Assembly (NCBI RefSeq): GCF_030646015.1
Contig: NZ_JAUSLT010000174.1
Span: 30,607 to 94,606 of the forward strand
DNA length: 64,000 bases
Source of the DNA: Bradyrhizobium sp.
GTDB lineage: Bacteria; Pseudomonadota; Alphaproteobacteria; Rhizobiales; Xanthobacteraceae
Direction: 5' to 3'
Below the pieces are notes generated by a model. It saw only the letters and a list, made by a program, of their open reading frames with translations, searched no databases and was not told the origin of the DNA. The position numbers and the translations under genes are program-made. This document shows positions 23,799-32,061 of this stretch, piece by piece (the first letter of the stretch is position 1; each line of letters begins with the position of its first letter).

Positions 23799-26781
23799 GG
23801 ATCGGTTCCTTTGTGATCGGGGAGGGATAGGGGGTGGCGCCCGCGCTGTCGAGGCTCATCGCCAGCGCGCGGGCGACGTGAAGGGCGCCACGGCCGGCGC
23901 CGTCCTTGATCTGGTGCCGACACGAGGTGCCGTCGGCGATAATGAGCGTGGCCTCGTCCGCGCGCCTGATGGCGGGCAGCAGCGACAATTCGGCCATCTC
24001 CATCGAGGTGTTGTAGGTATCGGCGCCGTAGCCGAAGGCGCCGGCCATGCCGCAGCAACTGGATTCGATGGTCTCGACATTCAGGCCGGGGATCAGCCGG
24101 AGCACCTGCTCGACCGGCTTGAAGGCGCCGAATGATTTCTGGTGGCAGTGGCCATGCACCACGGCTTTCGCGGCAACAGGTCCGAGCGGCAGCGAAAGGC
24201 GGCCGGCCTCGGCCTCCCGCACCAGGAATTCCTCGAACAGCAGCGCATGCGCGCTGACGCTTTTGGCCGTCACGTCCGATCGCAGTGACAACAGCTCGTC
24301 GCGCAGCGTCAGCAGGCAGCTCGGCTCCAGCCCAATGATCGGCACGCCGCGCGCGGCGAACGGCGCATAGGTCTCGACCAGCCGATCGAGTTCGGCGCGG
24401 GCGTGATCGACGAGGCCGGCCGAGAGAAAGGTCCGTCCGCAGCACAGCGGCCGGCCTCGGTCCGCCGGCTTTGGAATATGGACGCGGTATCCGGCCTCGA
24501 CCAGCACGCGCAACGCGGCGTCGAGGTTTTCGCGCTCATAGGCGCGATTGAACGTGTCGGCGAACAGCACGACCTCGCGGCCATCGGCCGGGCCGGTCGC
24601 CTCGACGTCCGATTTGAACACGTCGCGCCGCCACTCCGGCAGAGCGCGCTGCGCGCTGATCCCGGCGAATTTCTCGAACCATTTTCGCAGCAGCGGGCTG
24701 CGGTTGCGAAGATTGGCGAGTGGGGCGAAGCGCGAAGCCAGCGCCGCATAGCGCGGGAGATAGCCCACCAGCCGGTCCCGCAGCGACAGCCCGTGTTTTG
24801 CCGCCCGCGCCGCCAGCACCTCGATCTTCATCTTGGCCATGTCGACGCCGGTGGGGCATTCGTGGCGGCAGGCCTTGCAGGACACGCAGAGTTTCAGCGT
24901 GTCCATCATCTCGTCGGACGCCAGCGCATCCGACCCCAGCTGGCCTGATATCGCCAGCCGCAAGGTGTTGGCCCGGCCTCGCGTGACATCCTTCTCGTTT
25001 CGGGTGGCGCGATAGGACGGACACATCACGCCGCCTTCGAGCTTGCGGCAGGCGCCGTTGTTGTTGCACATCTCGACCGCGCCCTGAAAACCGCCGCCGG
25101 CACCGGGATAGGCGGACCAGTCGAGCGCGGTCTTCAACTCAGCGACGCGGTAGTCCGGCGGATAGCGGAACAGCGACCGGTCATCCATCCGGGGGGCATC
25201 GACGATCTTGCCGGGATTGAGCACATTGCCGGGATCGAAGCGCTGCTTGACCTCGCGGAAATCGGCGATGATTTGCGGGCCGAACATCGCCTCGTGAAAT
25301 TCCGAGCGCACCAGACCATCGCCATGCTCGCCGGAATGCGAGCCTTTGTATTCCCGCACCATGGCAAAGGTTTCTTCGGCGATGGCGCGCATCGCCTTGA
25401 CGTCCTTCTCCAGCTTCAGGTTGAGCACCGGGCGCACATGCAGGCAGCCCTCGGAGGCATGCGCATACATGGTGCCGCGGGTGCCGTGCCGGGCAAAGAT
25501 CTCGTTGAGCCGCGCGGTATAGTCGGCCAGATGCGGCAGCGGCACCGCGCAGTCCTCGACGAACGAGACCGGCTTGCCCTCCTGCTTCATCGACATCATG
25601 ACGTTGAGGCCGGCGGCGCGGAATTCGGCGATGCCTGTCTGCAAGCTCGGTTCGGTGATCTCGACCACGCCGCCCCATTTGCGTTGCGGCTGGTCCCAGC
25701 CAAAACCGAGATCGGCCATCAGCTCGCCGAGCTGCTTCAGTCGCCGGAGGTTTTCGGCCTGATCCTCCTCGGCGAATTCCACGATCAGCACGGCATCGGG
25801 ATCGCCGCGCACGGCGGTGCCGATGATCGGCTGGAACATCGCGATCTCGCGTCCCAGCGCCAGCATGGTGCGATCGACCAGTTCGACCGCGATCGGGCGC
25901 AATTTCACCAGATGCTGGGCGGCATCCATCGCCTCGTAAAAGCTGCCGAAATGGCAGACGCCCAGGACCTTGTTGCGGATCACCGGCCACAGTTTCAGTT
26001 CGACCTTTGTGGTGAAGGCCAGCGTGCCTTCGGAGCCGATCAGCAGATGCGCCAGATTATTCGGCGCATTGCGCGGCACCAGCGCATCGAGATTGTAGCC
26101 GCCGACCCGGCGCTGCACTTTCGGGAATCTTTCGGCGATCTCGGCCGCCTCCCGGGCGCCGAGATCGAGCATGTCGCGGAATAGGGCAGGGCCGTTGTCG
26201 CCGGAATTCACCTCGCCGAAATGCAGCCGACTGCCGTCGGCAAGTGCTGCATCCATCGACAGCGTGTTGTCGCGCATGGTGCCGTAGCGCAGCGACCGGC
26301 CGCCGCAGGAATTGTTGCCGGCCATGCCGCCGATGGTGGCGCGCGAGGCGGTGGAGACATCGACCGGAAACCACAGCCCGTGCTTTTTGAGCTGCCGGTT
26401 GAGGTCGTCGAGCACGATGCCGGGCTCGACCACGCAGGAGCGGTTCTCGAGGTCGAGCGAGACGATGCGGTTGAGGTGTTTGGAGAAGTCGACCACGATG
26501 CCGTGGTTGACGGTCTGGCCGCATTGCGAGGTGCCGCCGCCGCGCGGCGTCACGATCCGGCCGTCATCGCGGGCGATTGCGAGCGTCCGCAGCGCCTCGT
26601 GCATGGTCTTGGGGATGACGACCCCGGCGGGCATGACCTGATAAAACGAGGCGTCGGTGGCATAGCGGCCGCAGTTGAACGGGTCGAAAAAGACGTCGCC
26701 CGTTATCTCGCGGCCCAGACGCGCGGCAAGGGCGCTGTTTTCAGCCGAATTCCCGGTCTTTTCGGCCCGTTCCGCCGCCAT
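23791..26781 (-). CDS. FAD-linked oxidase fused to Fe-S/CCG subunit (GlcD-GlcF-like, YdiJ-like)
   Basis: This 996-residue fusion has an FAD_binding_4 domain (about residues 50-200, with RGGGTSQCGQT), an FAD-oxidase C domain (about 210-480, including SGEHGDGLVRSE), a ferredoxin-like region with CVSCKACRHECPTGVD (about residue 625), and two CCG domains (CCGRTFLSAGL and SSCCGMAGAFG). The build and length match E. coli YdiJ, reported as a D-2-hydroxyglutarate dehydrogenase; D-lactate or glycolate are other possible substrates. Electrons would go to the quinone pool or a cytochrome. The ATG at 26781 was chosen because longer versions run into the divergent gene at 26900. Confidence 0.88.
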   Translation of the reverse strand: MAAERAEKTGNSAENSALAARLGREITGDVFFDPFNCGRYATDASFYQVMPAGVVIPKTMHEALRTLAIARDDGRIVTPRGGGTSQCGQTVNHGIVVDFSKHLNRIVSLDLENRSCVVEPGIVLDDLNRQLKKHGLWFPVDVSTASRATIGGMAGNNSCGGRSLRYGTMRDNTLSMDAALADGSRLHFGEVNSGDNGPALFRDMLDLGAREAAEIAERFPKVQRRVGGYNLDALVPRNAPNNLAHLLIGSEGTLAFTTKVELKLWPVIRNKVLGVCHFGSFYEAMDAAQHLVKLRPIAVELVDRTMLALGREIAMFQPIIGTAVRGDPDAVLIVEFAEEDQAENLRRLKQLGELMADLGFGWDQPQRKWGGVVEITEPSLQTGIAEFRAAGLNVMMSMKQEGKPVSFVEDCAVPLPHLADYTARLNEIFARHGTRGTMYAHASEGCLHVRPVLNLKLEKDVKAMRAIAEETFAMVREYKGSHSGEHGDGLVRSEFHEAMFGPQIIADFREVKQRFDPGNVLNPGKIVDAPRMDDRSLFRYPPDYRVAELKTALDWSAYPGAGGGFQGAVEMCNNNGACRKLEGGVMCPSYRATRNEKDVTRGRANTLRLAISGQLGSDALASDEMMDTLKLCVSCKACRHECPTGVDMAKMKIEVLAARAAKHGLSLRDRLVGYLPRYAALASRFAPLANLRNRSPLLRKWFEKFAGISAQRALPEWRRDVFKSDVEATGPADGREVVLFADTFNRAYERENLDAALRVLVEAGYRVHIPKPADRGRPLCCGRTFLSAGLVDHARAELDRLVETYAPFAARGVPIIGLEPSCLLTLRDELLSLRSDVTAKSVSAHALLFEEFLVREAEAGRLSLPLGPVAAKAVVHGHCHQKSFGAFKPVEQVLRLIPGLNVETIESSCCGMAGAFGYGADTYNTSMEMAELSLLPAIRRADEATLIIADGTSCRHQIKDGAGRGALHVARALAMSLDSAGATPYPSPITKEPIHG

Positions 26782-26899
26782 CGGTGCGCTCTCGTGTGAT
26801 GCGCCATGTCTTGCATCCGGGTTTTGGCTTTGCAAGGAATACCTCAGTGTACGGGGTGCTTGACGGCCGATGGGGCCCTGTCCATAAATCGGGCGGATC

Positions 26900-27892
26900 A
26901 TGGACCCAGGCAAGCAGATCGATCTCGGGGACATCAGCCAGAAATCCGGGCTCATTCCCGATCGCGTGGTGCGCACATTCTGGCATGGTCCGTTCTCGCC
27001 CTATGAAGCGCTGTGCCTGTCCAGTTTCGTGACCGCCGGGGTTGGCGTCGAACTGTTTTCGGAAGCGCCTGTGCCCGGCCTGCCTGATGGTGTGATCTGG
27101 CGCAATGCGCGGGAAATTCTCGACCAAGAGGTCGCCTTCTATCGGCACGAGTTCGACGGACCCAGCCCCGCCCTGCATGCCAACATTTTCCGCTACGCGC
27201 TTCTCGAAAAATTGGGAGGTTGGTGGATCGACACCGACGTGATGTTGACCGCCGCCCAACTGCCGGCGGTCACGACTTTCATCGCACAACAATCGGATCA
27301 GGAATTAGCGGTCGGCGCGATGCGCTTTCCGCCGCGCCATCCCTTGATGAAGGCGGCGCTGGAGCGAGCGGCGGCGGGCCTGGAGGACGCGCGCTGGGGC
27401 GAAACCGGCCCCAAACTGTTGACCGAATTGCAGCCGCTATTTGCGCCGGAGATGCTGATCGCGCCGCGCCAGAGCACTTATGAAATCGGCTCGGAGGAAT
27501 TCCAGAAATTCTTTCTTCCGCAAGCCCGCGAAGAGATCGAAGCGCGCACCGGTAATTCCACCTTTGTTCATTTGTGGAACGAGATGTGGCGCAAGGCCGG
27601 GGTGCCGAAGAACATCGCTCCGCCAAATGGGAGCTGGCTCGACCGCATGTTCGAGCGTCATCAGGTCGCCGCGGTCTGGTCCGACCGGCTGGACGGAGCG
27701 TACATCGAGCGGTGGGCAAATTTGCGCCGCGACCGCGATCACGCCGGCCACTACAATCTCGTTCACGACCGGGAACTCAGACGTCTGCGCGCGGAAAGGG
27801 ACGCGCGGTGGTTCGGGATGAGCCGAACTCTGGTGGATATGAGAGCCCGCGCGAAACGGCGCTTGCGCCGGCTATGGAGCGCCCGGAAATGA
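26900..27892 (+). CDS. Glycosyltransferase with DXD motif (sugar-binding type)
   Basis: The protein has 330 residues. The LLEKLGGWWIDTDVML segment (about residues 98-114) holds the DXD motif found in glycosyltransferases of the Gly_transf_sug / capsular polysaccharide type, preceded by ANIFRYALLEK, which is usual for the fold. The N-terminal TFWHGPFSPYEALCLSSF also fits. The C-terminus is basic (RAKRRLRRLWSARK), perhaps for membrane contact. It stands between organic-acid genes rather than with the other glycan genes and diverges from the FAD/Fe-S dehydrogenase. Its specificity is unknown. Confidence 0.78.
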   Translation: MDPGKQIDLGDISQKSGLIPDRVVRTFWHGPFSPYEALCLSSFVTAGVGVELFSEAPVPGLPDGVIWRNAREILDQEVAFYRHEFDGPSPALHANIFRYALLEKLGGWWIDTDVMLTAAQLPAVTTFIAQQSDQELAVGAMRFPPRHPLMKAALERAAAGLEDARWGETGPKLLTELQPLFAPEMLIAPRQSTYEIGSEEFQKFFLPQAREEIEARTGNSTFVHLWNEMWRKAGVPKNIAPPNGSWLDRMFERHQVAAVWSDRLDGAYIERWANLRRDRDHAGHYNLVHDRELRRLRAERDARWFGMSRTLVDMRARAKRRLRRLWSARK

Positions 27893-28086
27893 CGAGGCTT
27901 TGTGTCGCGGGGGTGGTTGCGATTGTTTCGGCCGCCCGAGGCTGTTGGCAGCCAAACTCGGCGATGTTGCAATGCAATCGCGTGCAATTCCAAGGAGATA
28001 AAACGTTGACCTCTGCTCGGGACAAGCCCAAGGAATAGTGATATTCGGGCCGTGCGAAACCAAGGCAAGACTGGGAAGGACGCCAC

Positions 28087-29286
28087 ATGACCCTGCACAC
28101 TGGTAGACATTTTCTCCAGATTCCAGGCCCGACCAACGTGCCCGACCGGGTGTTGCGGGCGATGGACATGCCCACCCTGGATCATCGCGGCCCCGAATTC
28201 GCCGAGCTGGGTCATGCCGTGCTGGCGGGCTGCCAGCGCGTGTTCCGGACCAAACAGCCGGTCATCATCTATCCGGCGTCGGGAACCGGCGCCTGGGAAG
28301 CGGCGATCGTCAATACCCTGTCGCCCGGCGACAAGGTGCTGATGGCCGAGACCGGCCAGTTCGCGGTGCTGTGGCGCGGCATTGCCGAGAAATTCAAGCT
28401 CGAGGTCGAATTCCTGCCCACCGACTGGCGGCACGGGGCCGACGTCGAGCAGATCGAGACCAGGCTGGCCGTCGACCGCGACCACAAGATCAAGGCCGTC
28501 TGCGTGGTGCACAACGAGACCTCGACCAGCTGCGTCACGCATCCGCTCGAGGTTCGCAAGGCGCTCAATCGCACCAATCACCCGGCGCTGCTGATGGTCG
28601 ATACCATCTCGGGTCTGGCCTCGCTGGAATACGAACACGACGCCTGGGGCATCGATATCTCCGTCGGCGGGTCGCAGAAGGGCATGATGTTGCCGCCGGG
28701 CCTCAGCTTCAACGCGGTCTCGGAAAAGGCGCTGGCGGCCTCGAAGGCGAACAAGTCGCTGCGGTCCTACTGGGACTGGCATGAGATGATCGCGATCAAC
28801 AAGCTGGGCACGTTTCCCTACACCCCGGCGACCAACCTTCTGTTTGCGCTGAAGGAAGCGATCGCGATGCTGGAGGAGGAAGGGCTCGACAACGTATGGG
28901 CCCGTCACATGCGCCACGGCGCGGCCACCCGCGCCGCCGTCAAGGCGTGGGGGCTGGAGCTGGTCTGCCTCGACCCGCACAGCTATTCGCCGGCGCTGAC
29001 CGCGGTGATGGTCCCGGACGGACATGACGCCGACGCCTTCCGCAAGGTGGTGCTGGAAAACTTCGACATGTCGCTGGGCACCGGTCTCGGCAAGCTCAAG
29101 GGCAAGGCGTTCCGGATCGGCCATATCGGGCATTTCAACGATTTGATGCTGATGGGCACGCTGGCCGGCGTCGAGATGGGTCTCGATCTCGCCAAGGTGC
29201 CGCATCGCAGCGGCGGCGTGCTCGCCGCTATGGAAGTCCTGAAGGGACGCGACGTGGTGCCGATGTCGAAATCCGCGGTTGCCTGA
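28087..29286 (+). CDS. Class V aminotransferase, serine-glyoxylate aminotransferase-like
   Basis: This 399-residue PLP enzyme has the N-terminal FLQIPGPTNVPDRVLRAM and the PLP lysine Lys198 in VGGSQKGMMLPPG, as in serine-glyoxylate or alanine-glyoxylate aminotransferases. The C-terminal LGTGLGKLKGKAFRIGHIGH is typical of the SgaA group. The probable reaction converts serine and glyoxylate to hydroxypyruvate and glycine. A good ribosome-binding site (GGAAGGA) precedes the ATG. The neighbouring hydroxyacid dehydrogenase and carboxylate transporter fit a role in C2/C3 acid metabolism. Confidence 0.88.
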   Translation: MTLHTGRHFLQIPGPTNVPDRVLRAMDMPTLDHRGPEFAELGHAVLAGCQRVFRTKQPVIIYPASGTGAWEAAIVNTLSPGDKVLMAETGQFAVLWRGIAEKFKLEVEFLPTDWRHGADVEQIETRLAVDRDHKIKAVCVVHNETSTSCVTHPLEVRKALNRTNHPALLMVDTISGLASLEYEHDAWGIDISVGGSQKGMMLPPGLSFNAVSEKALAASKANKSLRSYWDWHEMIAINKLGTFPYTPATNLLFALKEAIAMLEEEGLDNVWARHMRHGAATRAAVKAWGLELVCLDPHSYSPALTAVMVPDGHDADAFRKVVLENFDMSLGTGLGKLKGKAFRIGHIGHFNDLMLMGTLAGVEMGLDLAKVPHRSGGVLAAMEVLKGRDVVPMSKSAVA

Positions 29287-29304
29287 AGGCGTCAAATTGC
29301 CTGC

Positions 29305-29389
29305 CGTCATTGCGAGCGAAGCGAAGCAATCCATGTCGCCCCGCAAAGAAAGATGGATTGCTTCGTCGCTTGCGCTTCTCGCAATGACG
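29305..29389. repeat. Imperfect inverted repeat (cgtcattgcgagcgaagcg type)
   Basis: The left arm begins cgtcattgcgagcgaagcg (29305) and ends aatcca. The right arm runs from tggattgcttcg (29354) to tctcgcaatgacg (29389) with a small insertion. This is a common dispersed element in Bradyrhizobium and Rhodopseudomonas, from memory. It separates the aminotransferase from the crotonase gene in what otherwise looks like one operon. Confidence 0.8.
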
Positions 29390-29412
29390 TCAAACAACAG
29401 AAAGAGCGTGCG

Positions 29413-30210
29413 ATGAACGCCCCGGTAGCAGCCACCGAAGACCTGATCTATTCCGTCCAGGACGGCATTGCCCACCTGACCTTCAACCGCCCGCAGGCGC
29501 GCAACGCGCTGACTTTCGCGATGTACGAGCAGATGGCGACGATTTGCGAGACCGTGAACGGCGACCGATCGATCAAGGCGATGATCCTGACCGGGACAGG
29601 CGACAAGGCGTTCGCGTCCGGAACCGACATTTCGCAATTCCGCGCCTTCAAGACCGCGGAGGATGCGCTCGAATATGAGGAGCGGATCGACCGCGTGTTG
29701 GGCGCGCTGGAAAAAGTCCGGGTGCCGACCATTGCGGCGATCGCCGGCGCCTGCACCGGCGGCGGGGCGGGAATCGCCGCCTGCTGCGATATCCGGATCG
29801 GCACCGCTTCAACGCGGATCGGCTTTCCGATCGCGCGCACGCTCGGCAATTGCCTGTCGATGTCCAATATCAGCCGGGTCGTAGCACTCGTCGGGCCGGC
29901 GCGGACCAAGGACCTGATCTTTACGGCGCGGCTGATCGAGGCGCCCGAGGCGCTGGCGCTCGGTCTGCTCAACGAAGTGGTGCCTGACGTTGCGACGCTG
30001 CAGCGCCGCGCCGCTGAAACCGCCAGGCTGATTGCCGGCCACGCGCCGATCACGATGGAAACCGCCAAGGAAGCGGTGCTCCGCCTCCGCCGCACCTTGT
30101 CGCGCGAGGAGGGCCGGGACCTGATCCTGCGCGCCTATATGAGTGAGGATTTCCGCGAGGGCATGGATGCCTTCCTCAACAAGCGCACGCCGCAGTGGAA
30201 GGGCAAATAG
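29413..30210 (+). CDS. Enoyl-CoA hydratase/isomerase family protein lacking both hydratase Glu residues
   Basis: This 265-residue crotonase-fold protein has oxyanion-hole segments ASGTDISQF (about residue 67) and ACTGGGAGIAACC. The positions of the two catalytic Glu residues of classical hydratases are occupied by others (GGGAGI, and FPIART where FxxPE is usual). A normal water-addition activity is therefore unlikely; the true reaction is unknown. The ATG at 29413 removes about 20 residues that come from the upstream repeat. It follows the aminotransferase and precedes a TctCBA system. Confidence 0.85.
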   Translation: MNAPVAATEDLIYSVQDGIAHLTFNRPQARNALTFAMYEQMATICETVNGDRSIKAMILTGTGDKAFASGTDISQFRAFKTAEDALEYEERIDRVLGALEKVRVPTIAAIAGACTGGGAGIAACCDIRIGTASTRIGFPIARTLGNCLSMSNISRVVALVGPARTKDLIFTARLIEAPEALALGLLNEVVPDVATLQRRAAETARLIAGHAPITMETAKEAVLRLRRTLSREEGRDLILRAYMSEDFREGMDAFLNKRTPQWKGK

Positions 30211-30378
30211 CTCTTGGCAAGCGACTGGATGCGGCGGCGCCGTGAGGCGACGCCCCTTCCGTCGATGACTCATGCCAAAGCAGGACAGCCCGGACCTGCT
30301 TGAATTCGCCGTCGTAACCCCGCACAATGGTGTCTAACAGGCCATACTCGATGTAGCGGCCCGAACAACGACATAGGG

Positions 30379-31374
30379 ATGAAACACGTGCGAAACACCA
30401 TCAAAGCTACGGCCGCGCTGGCGGCCATGCTCGCGAGTGCGCCGGCCATCGCCGCCTGGGAGCCGACCAAGCCGGTTGAAATCGTGGTGGCGGCCGGAGC
30501 CGGCGGCGCCTCCGACCAGATGGCGCGGATGATGCAGGCCGCGATCCAGAAGAACAACCTGATGAAACAGCCGATGGTGGTTTCGCTCAAGGGCGGGGCC
30601 TCCGGCGCCGAAGCGCTGATGTACATGAAGTCCTCGGACGGCGACGCCAACAAGGTGCTGATCGCCTATTCCCTGATCTACATGTTGCCGCTGTCGGCCA
30701 AGATTCCGTTCAACTGGCGCGAGTTGACGCCGGTGTCGGTGGTGGCGATGGATCAGTTCGTGCTGTGGGACAATGCCGCCGGGCCGAAGACCGTGAAGGA
30801 ATTCATTGCCGCCGCCAAGGCCGCCGCTTCGCCGTTCAAGATGGGCGGCACCGGCTCCAAGCGTGAGGACCATGTCCTCACCGTATTCATGGAACAGAAG
30901 ACCGGGGCGAAATTCTCCTATCTGCCCTACAAGTCCGGCGGCGAGGCGGCGACGCAGCTGGTCGGCAATCACACCGAAGCCAACGTCAATAACCCAAGCG
31001 AAAATCTCGAGGTCTGGCGCGCCGGCCAGGTCCGCGCGCTCTGCGTATTCGACAAGGAACGGATCTCCTACAAGACCAAGGTGACCGAGACGCAGTCGTG
31101 GAACGATATCCCGACCTGCAAGGAAGAAGGGCTCGACGTGCAGTATCTGATGCTGCGCGCCATGTTCCTGCCGGGCAAGGTGACCGCCGAGCAGGTCGCG
31201 TTCTACGTCGACCTGTTCCAGAAGGTGACGCAGACCACCGAGTACAAGGAATACATGGAAAAGCAGGCGTTGAAGCCGGTCTTCCTCACCGGAAAGGACA
31301 TGCTGAAATTCCTCGAGGAGGACGACAAGCTCAACGCGTCGCTGATGAACCAGGCGGGTTTCGTGGCGAAGTAA
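30379..31374 (+). CDS. tctC: Tripartite tricarboxylate transporter substrate-binding protein (TctC)
   Basis: This 331-residue periplasmic receptor has a clear signal peptide (about 24 residues, ending IAAWEP). It then shows VEIVVAAGAGGASDQMARM, a variant of the usual Bug start, and the second-lobe segments FSYLPYKSGGEAATQLVG. It is followed by TctB and TctA genes in the same direction, so this is the one complete TTT system in the window. The cargo is probably a di- or tricarboxylate or a related organic acid. Confidence 0.9.
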   Translation: MKHVRNTIKATAALAAMLASAPAIAAWEPTKPVEIVVAAGAGGASDQMARMMQAAIQKNNLMKQPMVVSLKGGASGAEALMYMKSSDGDANKVLIAYSLIYMLPLSAKIPFNWRELTPVSVVAMDQFVLWDNAAGPKTVKEFIAAAKAAASPFKMGGTGSKREDHVLTVFMEQKTGAKFSYLPYKSGGEAATQLVGNHTEANVNNPSENLEVWRAGQVRALCVFDKERISYKTKVTETQSWNDIPTCKEEGLDVQYLMLRAMFLPGKVTAEQVAFYVDLFQKVTQTTEYKEYMEKQALKPVFLTGKDMLKFLEEDDKLNASLMNQAGFVAK

Positions 31375-31475
31375 CGCGCGGCACTGTCATGGCCTGCGAC
31401 GGGGTCGGCGCGAAGCGCCGCCTCGGCGGTGGGTAACGGTTTTTGCAGTGCTCGACGAAAGACAGCGACCCCCCG

Positions 31476-32018
31476 ATGTCCAATACCGAAATAGAAATTG
31501 TCGTCGAAGACCCGACCGCGCCGGAGGCCGACTCGCCTGTGGTGACCAGTGTTCGCGTCGTCGACGTGACGGTATCGTTGTTGCTGCTGGTGCTGGCGGC
31601 AGTCCTCGGTTTCGACAACTGGCGCACCGGCATCGCCTGGGATTCCACCGGCCCGCAGGCCGGCTACTTTCCGTTTTACCTGTCGATCATCCTCGCCGGC
31701 GCCAGCCTTTATGGCCTCGTCGCCGCCTTTCGGTCGCGCAAGGAGGCCAGGGAAACCTTCGTGACCCGCGCGCAGCTTCGTCGCGTCATGCAGGTGTTCG
31801 TGCCGACGCTGCTGTTTTGCCTGGCGGTGCAGTTTCTCGGACTCTATGTCGCGAGTTTCGGCCTGATTGCCGCCTTCATGCGACTGGTCGGACGGATCGC
31901 GCTGTGGAAATCGCTGCTGACGGCGTTCCTGTTCACCGCCATCATGTTCCTCACCTTCGACGTCGCATTCGACGTGATCATGCCGAAGGGGCCGCTCGAA
32001 AGAGCCATGGGTCGTTAG
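31476..32018 (+). CDS. tctB: Tripartite tricarboxylate transporter small membrane subunit (TctB)
   Basis: This 180-residue protein has four predicted membrane segments (starting VTVSLLLLVLAAVLG at about residue 35 and ending FLFTAIMFLTFDVAF). The GPQAGYFPFYLSIILAG segment after the first helix is the family signature. The ATG at 31476 gives the usual length. It lies about 100 bases after TctC and 43 before TctA. Confidence 0.88.
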   Translation: MSNTEIEIVVEDPTAPEADSPVVTSVRVVDVTVSLLLLVLAAVLGFDNWRTGIAWDSTGPQAGYFPFYLSIILAGASLYGLVAAFRSRKEARETFVTRAQLRRVMQVFVPTLLFCLAVQFLGLYVASFGLIAAFMRLVGRIALWKSLLTAFLFTAIMFLTFDVAFDVIMPKGPLERAMGR

Positions 32019-32022
32019 AAAC

Positions 32023-32054
32023 TTGGGCCGCTAGGAAATTGGGCCGCTAGGAAA
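32023..32054 (+). repeat. Exact 16-bp tandem duplication carrying the tctA ribosome-binding site
   Basis: The unit ttgggccgctaggaaa occurs at 32023-32038 and again at 32039-32054. Each copy ends with AGGAAA, and the second is correctly spaced from the tctA ATG at 32062. It looks like a recent slip duplication between tctB and tctA. Confidence 0.9.
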
Positions 32055-32061
32055 AATCGCC

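Noticed and set aside
27763..29637. A 624-codon minus-strand frame
   Set aside because: It covers the class V aminotransferase in reverse and includes the inverted repeat. No recognisable domain.
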